A stretch of DNA of 64,000 nucleotides from JAYREN01 sp963663375 (lineage in GTDB: Bacteria; Acidobacteriota; Holophagae; Holophagales; Holophagaceae): NCBI GenBank assembly GCA_963663375.1, contig OY760195.1, positions 310,001 through 374,000 of the forward strand, in the 5' to 3' direction. Position numbers and translations under genes: made by a program. Below are positions 50,018 to 58,712 of this stretch, in pieces. Numbering within the stretch: the first letter of the stretch is position 1; each line of letters begins with the position of its first letter. Under the pieces are notes generated by a model. That model was not told the DNA's origin. It ran no database searches and was given only the letters and a program-made list of their open reading frames with translations.

Positions 50018-53005
50018 ATGCCTCTGTTTGCCACCCGAAATTCTCGCCTACTTCCGCTGATCGTCGTCAGCGCCCTTCCCATGCTCGCCCAGGGTGTTTC
50101 GACCCAGCTCAGTGGTGTCGTGACGAGCAGGGATGGTTCCCCAGTTGAGGGTGCCGCCGTTCAGGTTCGAAATACCGAAACGGGTTTCTCCCGCGTGGTT
50201 CGCACGGACGCCAAGGGTCGCTACCTAGCCTCCATTTTGCCGGTGGGCCCCTATTCCGTCACTGTCACCAAGGAAGGGTTCCAGGCGGCTTCCAATCTTA
50301 AGATGAATTTAAACCTGGGCGACGCTGCCCCTCTTAATGTCAGGCTGGCTGCTGTTGCGAGTGCTGTTGTGGAAGTGACTGCGGTTGCGGCTCAGGTGGA
50401 TTCGGAGCGCGCCAGCACGGCTGCTTTCATTTCCACCGACACGCTTACCAACGTGCCGGTCTTCAATCGGAGCTTCACCACCCTGGCCACCCTGACGCCC
50501 CAGGTCGTTGTTGATTCTTCCCGCAAGAACTTGGCCATTGCGGGCCAGCGGGGAGTGAACTCCTCAATCAATATCGATGGCGGCGACAACAATGAGCCAT
50601 TCTTTGGTGGGGCAATTGGCGGAGGGGAGGGGAAAACCCCCTTCACAATCTCGATCGAGGCCATCCGCGAGTACCAGGTTGTCACCGATGGGGCCAGTGC
50701 CGAATTCGGTCGCATGGGTGGCGGCTACGTCAACGCCATCACCAAGAATGGGACCAATGATCTGTCCGGCAGCCTCTTCTACTACACCCGGCCGCAGAGC
50801 CTTGTGGCCCGGCAACCGAATTTGAATGGCATTCCCGACAGCAACAAGGTTGGTGACTTCAAACAAGAACAACGGGGATTCTCCGTGGGAGGGCCCATTG
50901 TCAAGGATAAGCTCTTCTACTTTGTGACTTATGACAGTCAGCGGAAGACGACCCCCAACAACATGGTTTGGGGTGGCAACTCACCTGTTACTCTAGATCC
51001 CACAAACCCTCTTTGGACGAATGATGCTGTCCTCGTAAGCAAGGCTGGAAGCTACAACAGCAAGGAAGATTCTGATGCGCTCTTCCTCCGCCTTGATTGG
51101 AACCTCAGCCTGGATCATATGATTCAGTTCCGAGTCAATCACTCGAAATTCAAAGGCGATGTTGGTGCCGGGATCACAGCCGCCCAGGAAAACCTGGCTT
51201 CCGATGACATCACGACGGATTCCTATGTCCTTCAGTGGGTTTGGTCCATCAATGCCAATTGGTTGAACGAAGCGCGGGTTAATTACACCAAGGATGATAT
51301 GCCCAGGGTGCCCAACTCCACCCTGCCTGAAGTCAGCATCTCTAATGTTGGCTATTACGGCGCGTATCCATTTGATCGCACCTATAGCACCAAGCGGCTT
51401 CAGATCCAGGAGAACCTGACCTATGTGACTCCGGTTTTCCAGGTCAAGGGTGGCATCGACTACAACGCCTTGGACATCTCGGAGTTCTTCGCTGGGAGTT
51501 GGCGCGGAATCTACATGTTTGACAACCTTGACAAGTTTAGGACAGGCGAGTGGACAACCTATCGTCAGAACTTTGGGTTAAGTTCGCCGGTGTCCGAGGC
51601 TGGACAATTCTCCGCCAAGGAAAAGCAATTGGCGGCGTTCATCCAGGCTGATTGGCGGGTCTCGGATTCTCTCAAGATCGGGCTTGGCGTCAGGTGGGAT
51701 CGTCAGGAGAATCCTGACTTCGCGACCCTCGATACGACCAATCCGGGCTTAGTGGATCCATTGCTGCCCGCCACCGATCCGCTAAAAACCCCTCTTCTGA
51801 CTTCCAGGATCCCCAACGATTCCCAGTTCTCGCCCCGCCTCTCCCTGGTCTGGACACCCGCCTTCGACCACGGGAAGACCGTCGTGCGGGGCAACCTGGG
51901 GCGCTACGTGAGCACCACCCCTTCCGTGTTCTTCTATCAGGTTTATGCCGCCAATAGCCAGCGCACGGGTTCCAAGGATTTCAAGGCGGCGGACTCCGTG
52001 ACCTTCAATATCCCTCGTGGTGGCACCGGTGGCGTTGCCTTTACGGGCGGTGGTCCCTTCGATGCGGCCAACCCCTACTGGATTCCTTCTTATCCCACTG
52101 GCACCACCAAGGCCACAGTCGATATTTTCTCCTTTGATCCTAATTTCAAGAACCCCTACACCGACCGGGTCAACCTTGGTGCCGAGCGTTCCTTTGATGC
52201 CCTCGTGCTGGGTCTCTCTGCGACCTATGCCAAGGGCAATCAACTGGAGCGGACCCAGGATCTCAACATTGGTGCGCCTATCACGCCCAACGTGAATCCC
52301 CAGGGGCGCATCATGTATACCGCGACTCGCCCCAACGCGAATTACCTCCGGATCGTCCAGTACAAGTCGGATGCCACCAGCCTCTATCACGCCTACACTC
52401 TGAGCGCAAAGTATCACAAGGAGGGCAGCGACTTCGACGGCCAGCTCTTCTACACCTATGCCATCAACAAGGATTCGGATTCCAACGAACGAAACTACGC
52501 AGGCGTCTCTGTCCAGGACACTGCTTTGTTGGGTAATGAATGGTCCTACGCCGACACCGATCGTCGCCATATCCTGACAGGACACGTGAGCTACCGGGAA
52601 TCTCGCTGGACCGGGATCCTGACTTCCCTCTCCTTCCGCTACCAGTCGGGCTCGCCTTACACCCTGCGGTATTCCAAGGATGTAAACGGGGATCTCAACA
52701 CGGGCAATGATCGCTTCTACACCAACAGGATTGACTCTGGTCGAAATTCTGAGCGTGTTGCGTCCAATACGACAATGGATCTTGGGTTGCGCAAGGAATT
52801 CAAGTTCTTCCGCAAGGTTGGTCTCACCCTTTCTGCGGACGTCTTCAATCTGCTGAATCGTCAAGATACCTATTCTCAGCTCTTTGTTTCTAATTCCAAC
52901 TCAACAGGCGGTGTAAGTTCGGATGCTAACCCAATTCTGGGTACCCGAAATGCTGTTGTTTCGGAGGCCCGTCAGGTTCAGTTGGGTGCTCGCATCTCCT
53001 TCTAA
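50018..53005 (+). CDS. Oar-like TonB-dependent outer membrane receptor
   Basis: 995 residues with a signal peptide ending LPMLAQG. An N-terminal carboxypeptidase-like regulatory domain (about residues 28-115: LSGVVTSRDGSPVEGAAVQV, KGRYLASILPVGPYSVTV) precedes a plug (IAGQRGVNSSINIDGGDN, EFGRMGGGYVNAITKNGTN) and a large 22-stranded barrel ending VQLGARISF with a terminal Phe. AGGAGGG lies 5-6 nt upstream. Oar-like receptors are plentiful in Acidobacteriota; their substrates are mostly unknown. Codon use looks less GC-rich than in neighbours such as era. A strong terminator follows the stop. Confidence 0.92.
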   Translation: MPLFATRNSRLLPLIVVSALPMLAQGVSTQLSGVVTSRDGSPVEGAAVQVRNTETGFSRVVRTDAKGRYLASILPVGPYSVTVTKEGFQAASNLKMNLNLGDAAPLNVRLAAVASAVVEVTAVAAQVDSERASTAAFISTDTLTNVPVFNRSFTTLATLTPQVVVDSSRKNLAIAGQRGVNSSINIDGGDNNEPFFGGAIGGGEGKTPFTISIEAIREYQVVTDGASAEFGRMGGGYVNAITKNGTNDLSGSLFYYTRPQSLVARQPNLNGIPDSNKVGDFKQEQRGFSVGGPIVKDKLFYFVTYDSQRKTTPNNMVWGGNSPVTLDPTNPLWTNDAVLVSKAGSYNSKEDSDALFLRLDWNLSLDHMIQFRVNHSKFKGDVGAGITAAQENLASDDITTDSYVLQWVWSINANWLNEARVNYTKDDMPRVPNSTLPEVSISNVGYYGAYPFDRTYSTKRLQIQENLTYVTPVFQVKGGIDYNALDISEFFAGSWRGIYMFDNLDKFRTGEWTTYRQNFGLSSPVSEAGQFSAKEKQLAAFIQADWRVSDSLKIGLGVRWDRQENPDFATLDTTNPGLVDPLLPATDPLKTPLLTSRIPNDSQFSPRLSLVWTPAFDHGKTVVRGNLGRYVSTTPSVFFYQVYAANSQRTGSKDFKAADSVTFNIPRGGTGGVAFTGGGPFDAANPYWIPSYPTGTTKATVDIFSFDPNFKNPYTDRVNLGAERSFDALVLGLSATYAKGNQLERTQDLNIGAPITPNVNPQGRIMYTATRPNANYLRIVQYKSDATSLYHAYTLSAKYHKEGSDFDGQLFYTYAINKDSDSNERNYAGVSVQDTALLGNEWSYADTDRRHILTGHVSYRESRWTGILTSLSFRYQSGSPYTLRYSKDVNGDLNTGNDRFYTNRIDSGRNSERVASNTTMDLGLRKEFKFFRKVGLTLSADVFNLLNRQDTYSQLFVSNSNSTGGVSSDANPILGTRNAVVSEARQVQLGARISF

Positions 53006-53024
53006 ACCTGGGATGCGGTAGTTA

Positions 53025-53058
53025 ATGAAAAGGCCCTGGATTTCCGGGGCCTTTTCAT
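53025..53058 (+). terminator. terminator of the TonB receptor gene
   Basis: ATGAAAAGGCCC (53025-53036) pairs perfectly with 53047-53058, and the downstream arm holds CTTTTC. It begins 19 nt after the stop codon and directly precedes repeat R1 copy 2. Confidence 0.85.
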
Positions 53059-53060
53059 GT

Positions 53061-53355
53061 CAAAAATTGGTTCTTTGTGCATCTATGGGAAGGCGCGCAA
53101 TCTTGGCCCGCTGCCGCGTCCATCGCAACGAAAAGGCTCAACGCCGAAATTGCGTAGACTTGAGGAGGGTCGCGGAGAGAAAAGCTGGATGGGCCGGAGT
53201 ATTTCTTCTTTTCTCCGCGAGCCTCTGTATTCCTCCGTACCTCCGCGTGGAGTTTTTCGGTTCAAGATCCGAGCCAGGGGTGCCGGTCGATCCCAACCAC
53301 CCTCAAGCCCGCAGACATCAAGGGTTTCCTCGGAATTCCGTGAGGAGCCCTTTTC
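53061..53355 (+). repeat. R1 repeat copy 2, hairpin element between convergent genes
   Basis: It begins AAAAATTGGTTCTTTGTGCA and its other end provides the sequence immediately before the DUF512 stop. The reverse strand aligns over its whole length with 56108-56430. Opposing internal arms of CGGAGG/CCTCCG-type words (about 53155-53205 and 53208-53260) can form a stem of about 48 bp. Termini are imperfect inverted repeats of each other. No gene is present. Confidence 0.85.
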
Positions 53356-54834
53356 TCACGGCAAATACGCCCCCTGGGGCTGCGTCATCCCTCCCAGGTG
53401 CCAATCCTTGGCTTCGCGGTCGGCGATGCGGAGGTGGTCCAGGGTCTGGGACAGGTTTTCGCCGCCGGGCACCACGGGGACGCCGAGTTGGTCCTGGAGC
53501 TGGGCCAGGGTCATGTCGTCCAGGAACATGGTCTCGGGGCGCACTTCGTCGGCGCCTGCCAGGGTGTACTGGTCCGTGGGGCCCATGTGGGTGCGTAGCG
53601 AGGCGCTGGGGATCACGATGGCATCCACCCAGCGGGGATCGCCGCCGTGGGCCTGGCGGTCCGCGTGGGCGGCGTACAGCAAATCCTTGCCGCAGAGGAG
53701 CCCGGCTACGGTGACGGTGGAGCCGAAGGAGAAGTTCTCCACGGAGGCGGCCCGGAGCTGGCTGCCGGTGGCACGGTTGAGCTGGGCCAGAGTGCGGTTG
53801 AGGGTGGGGGCGAAGCTGGCGCCGGTGAGGGCCAGGGCCCGCCGCCCGGCAAAGCCCTTGGCCTTGGGGCTGCGGATGAAGCGCCCGGAATGCTCCAGGA
53901 AACGCCGCACCAGGCCCACGCCGTTTTCCAGCTGGGCCCAACTGCGGGAATAGAAGCCCCGCCCAGGCACTTCCACCCCGGCCCGGGTGAACCACTCGTC
54001 CGCCAGCAATAGCCATGGCTCGCCATCGTTCTCCAGGGCGCATTTTCGCACCCGCGGCACCCAGGTCTTCACCCAGGCCCGGGCGAATTCGGGGTCCACG
54101 TCGGGAATGTCGGGAAGGTTCTGGCGATGGGCGGTGAGGCCCACGGGCACGCAGGAGAGCGAGAGCACGCCGCCCTTGCCCGCCCAGGGACCGGTGGTCT
54201 GGAAAGCTCGGCGCTCCCAGAGTTCGCGTACGGTCTTCTCCCAGATGGCGCCATCGTTCAGGCCGGGCACCACCACGGCCTGGGTGTGGACGTGGACGCC
54301 CCCCTCCAGCAGCTTGTCGATCTTGCGCAGGATGTGGCCCTCGCGAGGGTTGCCCACCAGCTTCACCCGCAGTTCGGGGTCTGTGGCATGCACGGACACA
54401 TGGATGGGGCTGAGGCGCTCCCGGATGACCCGATCCAGTTCGGCGTCATCGCTGGAGCTGAGGGTGCTGAAGTGGCCGTACAGGAAGGACAGGCGGATGT
54501 CCTCGTCCTTGAGGTAGAGGGATTTGCGGAAGCCCTTGGGCATCTGGTGCACGAAGCAGAACACGCAGTTCTGCTTGCAGACCTTCACATCGTCCTGGGC
54601 CAGATCCACCCCCAGGGCATCGCCGCCGTTTTCCAGCACCACCGTGTCGATTTCGGTGCCGCTCTTAAATTCCACCTCGGTCTCGTCCCCTTGGCTCACC
54701 AGAAACTGGTAGCTGAGCTGATCCAGCACGGGCTCGCCATTGATGCGGAGAATCCAGTCACCGGGGCGGATCCCGGCCATGTCCGCGAGACTCTCGGGCA
54801 CCACCGAGATGACCTGAACGCCTTTCTGCTTCAT
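53356..54834 (-). CDS. PDZ / radical-SAM-like DUF512 protein
   Basis: 492 residues from ATG 54834 (GGAG 5 nt upstream). A PDZ-like domain covers residues 5-70 (VVPESLADMAGIRPGDWILRIN). Then Cys86, Cys90 and Cys93 form the CxxxCxxC of a radical SAM cluster, with ERLSPIHVSVHATDPELR and TQAVVVPGLNDG typical of that barrel. The C-terminal 200 residues are DUF512. Homologues are widespread, usually annotated as Fe-S oxidoreductases, with no settled reaction. It is a single gene, divergent from the cysteine synthase gene. Confidence 0.87.
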   Translation of the reverse strand: MKQKGVQVISVVPESLADMAGIRPGDWILRINGEPVLDQLSYQFLVSQGDETEVEFKSGTEIDTVVLENGGDALGVDLAQDDVKVCKQNCVFCFVHQMPKGFRKSLYLKDEDIRLSFLYGHFSTLSSSDDAELDRVIRERLSPIHVSVHATDPELRVKLVGNPREGHILRKIDKLLEGGVHVHTQAVVVPGLNDGAIWEKTVRELWERRAFQTTGPWAGKGGVLSLSCVPVGLTAHRQNLPDIPDVDPEFARAWVKTWVPRVRKCALENDGEPWLLLADEWFTRAGVEVPGRGFYSRSWAQLENGVGLVRRFLEHSGRFIRSPKAKGFAGRRALALTGASFAPTLNRTLAQLNRATGSQLRAASVENFSFGSTVTVAGLLCGKDLLYAAHADRQAHGGDPRWVDAIVIPSASLRTHMGPTDQYTLAGADEVRPETMFLDDMTLAQLQDQLGVPVVPGGENLSQTLDHLRIADREAKDWHLGGMTQPQGAYLP

Positions 54835-54899
54835 CTGCACTCCGAGTTACCAGTGTCCGTGGCCCGCCCGTGCCTCACAAGGACTAGAAGGGCATGGAA

Positions 54900-54938
54900 T
54901 ATGCAAAAATTTATAAATATGCGCAATTTTTGTGCATA
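54900..54938. promoter_or_regulatory. AT-rich inverted repeat before the cysteine synthase gene
   Basis: TATGCAAAAATT (54900-54911) and AATTTTTGTGCATA (54925-54938) form an inverted repeat with a 2-nt difference, around a 13-nt centre. The right arm contains the 13-nt motif also present at 49961-49973. The AT-rich tract contrasts with the surrounding sequence and ends 21 nt before the ATG, so it could be an operator overlapping the promoter. Confidence 0.55.
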
Positions 54939-54959
54939 ATGCTTCAAACAGGGGGCTCC

Positions 54960-56024
54960 ATGGCAGTCGAAACACAGCACCGCTTCAACGAATTGGCTCG
55001 GCTGGTGGGCAACACGCCCCTGTTGGCCATCGAATTCACCTTTCGCGGTTCCGTGCGGCGCATCTTCGCCAAGGCTGAGAATTTCAACTTCACCGGCAGC
55101 ATCAAGGACCGCATGGCCCTGCACATCCTCCGCACGGCCACGGAGAGCGGTCAGCTCAGGGCCGGGGCGCCCATCGCCGAAGCCACCAGCGGCAACACGG
55201 GCATCGCCTTTTCGGCGCTGGGAATGGCTTTGGGTCATCCGGTCACGATCTTCATGCCCGACTGGATGAGCCAGGAGCGCAAGGATCTCATCCGCTCCTT
55301 TGGCGCGGAGACGCGCCTCGTCAGCGCCGCCGAGGGCGGCTTCCTGGGTTCCATCCGCATGAGCGAGGAGTGGGCGGCGCGCACCCAGGACGGTTTCCTT
55401 CCCTGCCAGTTCACCAACGAGGCCAACGTGGAGGCCCACCGTCAGACCACGGGCCCAGAAATCTGGAGCCAGCTCCAGGCGAGGGGCCTGAAGCCCGATG
55501 CCTTCGTGGCGGGCGTGGGCACGGGCGGCACCGTAATGGGGGTCGGCAAGTTCCTGAAGGAGGTGGTTCCGAAGGTAAAGATCCACCCCATGGAACCGGC
55601 CAATTCACCCACGCTGCGCACCGGCTGCAAGATCGGCAAGCACCGGATCCAGGGCATCTCCGATGAATTTATTCCCGCCATCGTCAAGCTGGATCAGCTG
55701 GACGAGATCATCAGCGTGGATGACGGCGATGCCATCCTGATGGCCCAGAAACTGGCCCGGCTGGGACTGGGCGTGGGCATCAGCTCCGGCGCCAACTTCA
55801 TCGCGGCCCTCATGGCCCAGGAGAAGCTGGGGCCCGAGGCCGTGGTGGTGACGATCTTCAGCGACGACAACAAGAAGTACCTGAGCACCGATCTGATGCG
55901 GGAAGAACCCGTGAAACCGGGCTTCCTGAGCCCTGATGTCGAACTGGTGGGCTTCGACTCCGCCAATCGCGTCTGCGGAATCTGCCAGAAGATCGACGCG
56001 GGGGCAGGCTGCACAGCGTGCTAG
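54960..56024 (+). CDS. cysK: cysteine synthase family enzyme with Cys-rich C-terminal tail
   Basis: 354 residues, ATG 54960 behind GGGGG. A fold-type II PLP enzyme: NFTGSIKDRMA with the cofactor Lys49, EATSGNTGIAFSALG, and GTGGTVMGVGKFLKE which binds the phosphate. It makes cysteine from O-acetylserine and sulfide; cystathionine beta-synthase activity cannot be ruled out. After the usual end of the domain the chain continues to CGICQKIDAGAGCTAC, a C-x2-C-x8-C-x2-C arrangement not found in standard CysK, suggesting a metal site or redox control. The upstream inverted repeat suggests regulation. Confidence 0.85.
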   Translation: MAVETQHRFNELARLVGNTPLLAIEFTFRGSVRRIFAKAENFNFTGSIKDRMALHILRTATESGQLRAGAPIAEATSGNTGIAFSALGMALGHPVTIFMPDWMSQERKDLIRSFGAETRLVSAAEGGFLGSIRMSEEWAARTQDGFLPCQFTNEANVEAHRQTTGPEIWSQLQARGLKPDAFVAGVGTGGTVMGVGKFLKEVVPKVKIHPMEPANSPTLRTGCKIGKHRIQGISDEFIPAIVKLDQLDEIISVDDGDAILMAQKLARLGLGVGISSGANFIAALMAQEKLGPEAVVVTIFSDDNKKYLSTDLMREEPVKPGFLSPDVELVGFDSANRVCGICQKIDAGAGCTAC

Positions 56025-56107
56025 CCGGGGCTCAACGGGAAAAGGCCGAATCCACCGTCGATGCACGCCGGTAATCACTGATAAGTCAGGTCGGAACCGG
56101 CGCCCTG

Positions 56108-56430
56108 GCTGTGCGGGAAAATGGGTTCATCGCAGAATTTCGGGGAGCCCCTGATGTGCACGGACTTGAGAGTGGTTGGGATCGACAGGAATCCCTGGCT
56201 CGGATCTTGAGGCAAAAGCTCCACGCAGAGGCACGGAGGAAGACAGAGGCTCGCGGAGGCAAGACGAAAACCGGCGGAGCATGCCTGATTGCCTTATCCG
56301 GCTCTTCCCTCCGCGAGCCTCCTCGGTTCTCTGCGCCCTCGGCGTGGAACTTTTTCGTCGCGGTACGCGCGGCGAAGGGCCTATGCTGCACGCTTTCCAG
56401 TAGGTGCGCGAAGAACCAATTTTTTCCCCG
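56108..56430 (-). repeat. R1 repeat copy 3, hairpin element between convergent genes
   Basis: It aligns end to end with the reverse of copy 2: GGTTGGGATCGAC near 56171 and GGCTCGGATCTTGA near 56198 are shared almost exactly. The ends AAAATGGGTTCATCGC (56116-56131) and, reversed, AAAATTGGTTCTTCGC (56412-56427) match at 14 of 16 positions, a clear terminal inverted repeat. Internal arms of CGGAGG/CCTCCG words form the long stem. It fills the gap between the cysteine synthase and PEBP genes. Confidence 0.85.
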
Positions 56431-56433
56431 GAG

Positions 56434-56889
56434 TCACCGTCCGTAGGTGCCCATCCACTGCGCCTCGGCGAGGATCTTGCCATTCAGGGCTTCATCTACC
56501 TGCTGACGAGTCGCGCCGGCTTCCAACTCGAGGGGATGGGCCAGGGCATAAAGCCGGAAGAAATAGCGATGGGGTTTGCCCGGGGGCGGCGCGGGGCCGT
56601 TGTAGCCCATTCGGCCCCAGGTGTTCTTGCCCTGGCGGGAGCCATCGGAAAGGGTGGGCGCCTTGGGGCGATTTTCGTCCAGGGAACGGGTACCGGGGGG
56701 CAGGTTGTAGAGGGTCCAATGGGTCCAGAGGCCCACCGGGGCATCGGGATCGTCCATGATCAGCGCGAAGGCCTGGGTTCGGGGCGGCGCTCCTTCCCAG
56801 TTCAGGGCCGGCGAATGATCGGCGCCATCGGCGGTGAAGGCGCTGGGAATGCTGCCCTGCTGGGGGAAGGCGGTGATGCGTAGTTCCAT
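56434..56889 (-). CDS. YbhB/YbcL family PEBP-like protein
   Basis: 151 residues. FTADGADHSPALNWEGAPPRTQAFALIMDDPDAP and GLWTHWTLYNLPPGTRSL are the ligand-pocket motifs of the phosphatidylethanolamine-binding (Raf kinase inhibitor-like) family, with the conserved His in WTHW and YFFRLYAL near the C-terminus. The bacterial function is unknown; it probably binds small anionic ligands. It has no signal peptide. It lies 32 nt downstream of gpsA and could be the third gene of the plsY-gpsA unit. Confidence 0.88.
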   Translation of the reverse strand: MELRITAFPQQGSIPSAFTADGADHSPALNWEGAPPRTQAFALIMDDPDAPVGLWTHWTLYNLPPGTRSLDENRPKAPTLSDGSRQGKNTWGRMGYNGPAPPPGKPHRYFFRLYALAHPLELEAGATRQQVDEALNGKILAEAQWMGTYGR

Positions 56890-56921
56890 GGCTGCCTCCG
56901 GGCCTATTGAGTATCCCTAGC

Positions 56922-57926
56922 TCATTCGGACTTGAGGGATCGTTTCATCAGCCGTTCGACCGCCTCCTGGGGATCGGCACCCTGGATGAGGCGCGCAACC
57001 TCGGCGGTGATGGGGAGTTCCAGCCCGAAGTCCTGGGCAAGGGAGAGGGCCGCCTGGGTGGTGAAGGCACCTTCCACGACCTGTTCGCCCATGGCCGCCG
57101 CCGCCTCGGTGGGGCTGATGCCGTGGCCGATCATTTCGCCAAAGCGGCGATTGCGGCTCTGAGGCCCCGTGGCGGTGAGGAGCAAGTCACCCATCCCCGC
57201 CAGGCCCATCACGGTTTCCGGCCGCCCGCCCAGTTTCTCCACGAGCCGGGCCATCTCGGCCAGACCCCGGGTGAGCAGGGCCGCCCGGGCGTTGTTCCCG
57301 AGCCCAAGGGCCTCCACCAGACCCGCGGCGATGGCCAGGGTGTTCTTGAGGGCGCCGCAGAGTTCCACGCCCACGATGTCCCGGCTCAGGTAGAGCCGCA
57401 GGCGTGGGGTGGAGAGGAGGGCCTGGAGCTCCCGGGCGCGGGGATCCTCGAGCTCCGGGGGCAGGGCCAGCACCACGGTGGTGGGGAGGTTGCGCGCCAC
57501 CTCGTCGGCGAAGGAAGGGCCCGAGAGGACGCCGATGGGGAGCTTCAGGATGGGTTTCAGGGCCTCCGAGAGTCGCTGATGCTGTTTCTGGAGCAGGCCC
57601 TTGCTTACGTGGATAAGGGCCTCGGGGCGCTCCGCCGTGCTTCCCGCCAGGCGCTCCCAAACATCTGGGGAGATCTGAGTGGGCAGGGCGCTGATCCAGA
57701 GGGGGGCACGGAAGGCGGCTTCGGGATCGGAATGGGGGGTCACCTGGGGTGGGAGTTCCGCCTCCGCTAGTCGTGGATGCCTGCGGGTGGAGGCCAGTTC
57801 GCGCACGGCTTCGGGAGGATGTCCCCAGAGTGCTACGTGGGCGCCTTCCCGGGCCCAGGCGATGGCCAGGGCCGTGCCCCAGGCGCCCGAACCGAAGATG
57901 GCCAGATCGGGCTTGCGGCTAGGCAT
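56922..57926 (-). CDS. gpsA: glycerol-3-phosphate dehydrogenase [NAD(P)+]
   Basis: 334 residues from ATG 57926 with AAGGAG 7 nt upstream; a more upstream start would push deep into plsY. IFGSGAWGTALAIAWA is the Rossmann motif (residues 9-24), VLSGPSFADEVA and ELCGALKNTLAIAAG the substrate and catalytic Lys region, and GLAGMGDLLLTATG a family signature. It makes glycerol 3-phosphate for phospholipids. It overlaps plsY by 8 nt, so supply of glycerol 3-phosphate and its first acylation are encoded together. Confidence 0.95.
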   Translation of the reverse strand: MPSRKPDLAIFGSGAWGTALAIAWAREGAHVALWGHPPEAVRELASTRRHPRLAEAELPPQVTPHSDPEAAFRAPLWISALPTQISPDVWERLAGSTAERPEALIHVSKGLLQKQHQRLSEALKPILKLPIGVLSGPSFADEVARNLPTTVVLALPPELEDPRARELQALLSTPRLRLYLSRDIVGVELCGALKNTLAIAAGLVEALGLGNNARAALLTRGLAEMARLVEKLGGRPETVMGLAGMGDLLLTATGPQSRNRRFGEMIGHGISPTEAAAAMGEQVVEGAFTTQAALSLAQDFGLELPITAEVARLIQGADPQEAVERLMKRSLKSE

Positions 57927-58581
57927 TCTTGGGCTCCTTGGCATTGCCCCAGAGCTTGGACTCCGTGCCGTTCAACAGCCGTTGGATGTTGGCCCCGTGG
58001 CGGCGCACCACCAGCATGGGCAGGAGGATCCAGGCGAGCACACCGTAACGGGCCAGGTCCTCCAGCAAAAAGGGCAGGCAGGCCCAGGCCCCAATGAACC
58101 CCATGGCCGAGGGAATGACGAGCAGGGCGGCGACGATGCTGCCCAGGCTCACGTAGCGGAAGAGCCCCAGGCAGAGGGCGAAGCCCGCCAGGCTGGGCAG
58201 CGCCATGGCCGGATGGTAGCCCAGGATGGCGCCCAGGGCCGTGGCCACGCCCTTGCCGCCCTGGAATTTCAGCCAGGGGGAATAGATGTGGCCCGCCGTG
58301 GCCGCGAGGGCCACCCAGCTCATGGCCTCGGCGGGAAAGCCGTAGCGCTTGGCCAAAAAGACCGGCGCGAAACCCTTGGCGGCATCCAGCACCAGGGTGA
58401 GGATGCCCAGGGCCTTGCCCCCGGTGCGCAGCACATTAGTGGCGCCAATGTTGCCCGAACCCTGGGTTCGCACATCGCCTTTCCCGGCCAGCTTCACCAG
58501 GATCAATCCAAAGGGGATGCTCCCGGCCAGATAGGCCCCGAGGCACCAGAGAAGGAAGGTGTTCAGGCTGGGTGTCTGCAT
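57919..58581 (-). CDS. plsY: glycerol-3-phosphate acyltransferase PlsY
   Basis: 220 residues with about five to six membrane segments. YLAGSIPFGLILVKLAGKGDVRTQGSGNIGATNVLR and LKFQGGKGVATALGAILG are the diagnostic PlsY motifs. It transfers the acyl group from acyl-phosphate to glycerol 3-phosphate at the inner membrane. The gene starts at 58581 at the edge of a 697-bp intergenic region and overlaps gpsA by 8 nt. The promoter should lie in 58582-58712, where I see no other feature. Confidence 0.95.
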   Translation of the reverse strand: MQTPSLNTFLLWCLGAYLAGSIPFGLILVKLAGKGDVRTQGSGNIGATNVLRTGGKALGILTLVLDAAKGFAPVFLAKRYGFPAEAMSWVALAATAGHIYSPWLKFQGGKGVATALGAILGYHPAMALPSLAGFALCLGLFRYVSLGSIVAALLVIPSAMGFIGAWACLPFLLEDLARYGVLAWILLPMLVVRRHGANIQRLLNGTESKLWGNAKEPKNA

Positions 58582-58712
58582 GCATGAACTTTAACGCAGG
58601 GGCGGCTCGGCGCGAAATAAGACGTGGTTGCCGGGCTCATGCCCCCGAGGGGCACCACATGACATGAACGTGATCCACGACTTGGCTTTCGAGAACGGTC
58701 TTCTTTGCCTTT

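Noticed and set aside
53061..53355. Insertion sequence with a transposase
   Set aside because: The element is about 300 bp, holds no open frame with transposase motifs, and no transposase gene occurs in the window; a non-autonomous element remains possible.
56108..56430. Small proteins encoded in the repeats (several 60-110 codon frames on both strands)
   Set aside because: They lack ribosome sites, read repeat-derived low-complexity peptides, and differ between copies in frame and length.
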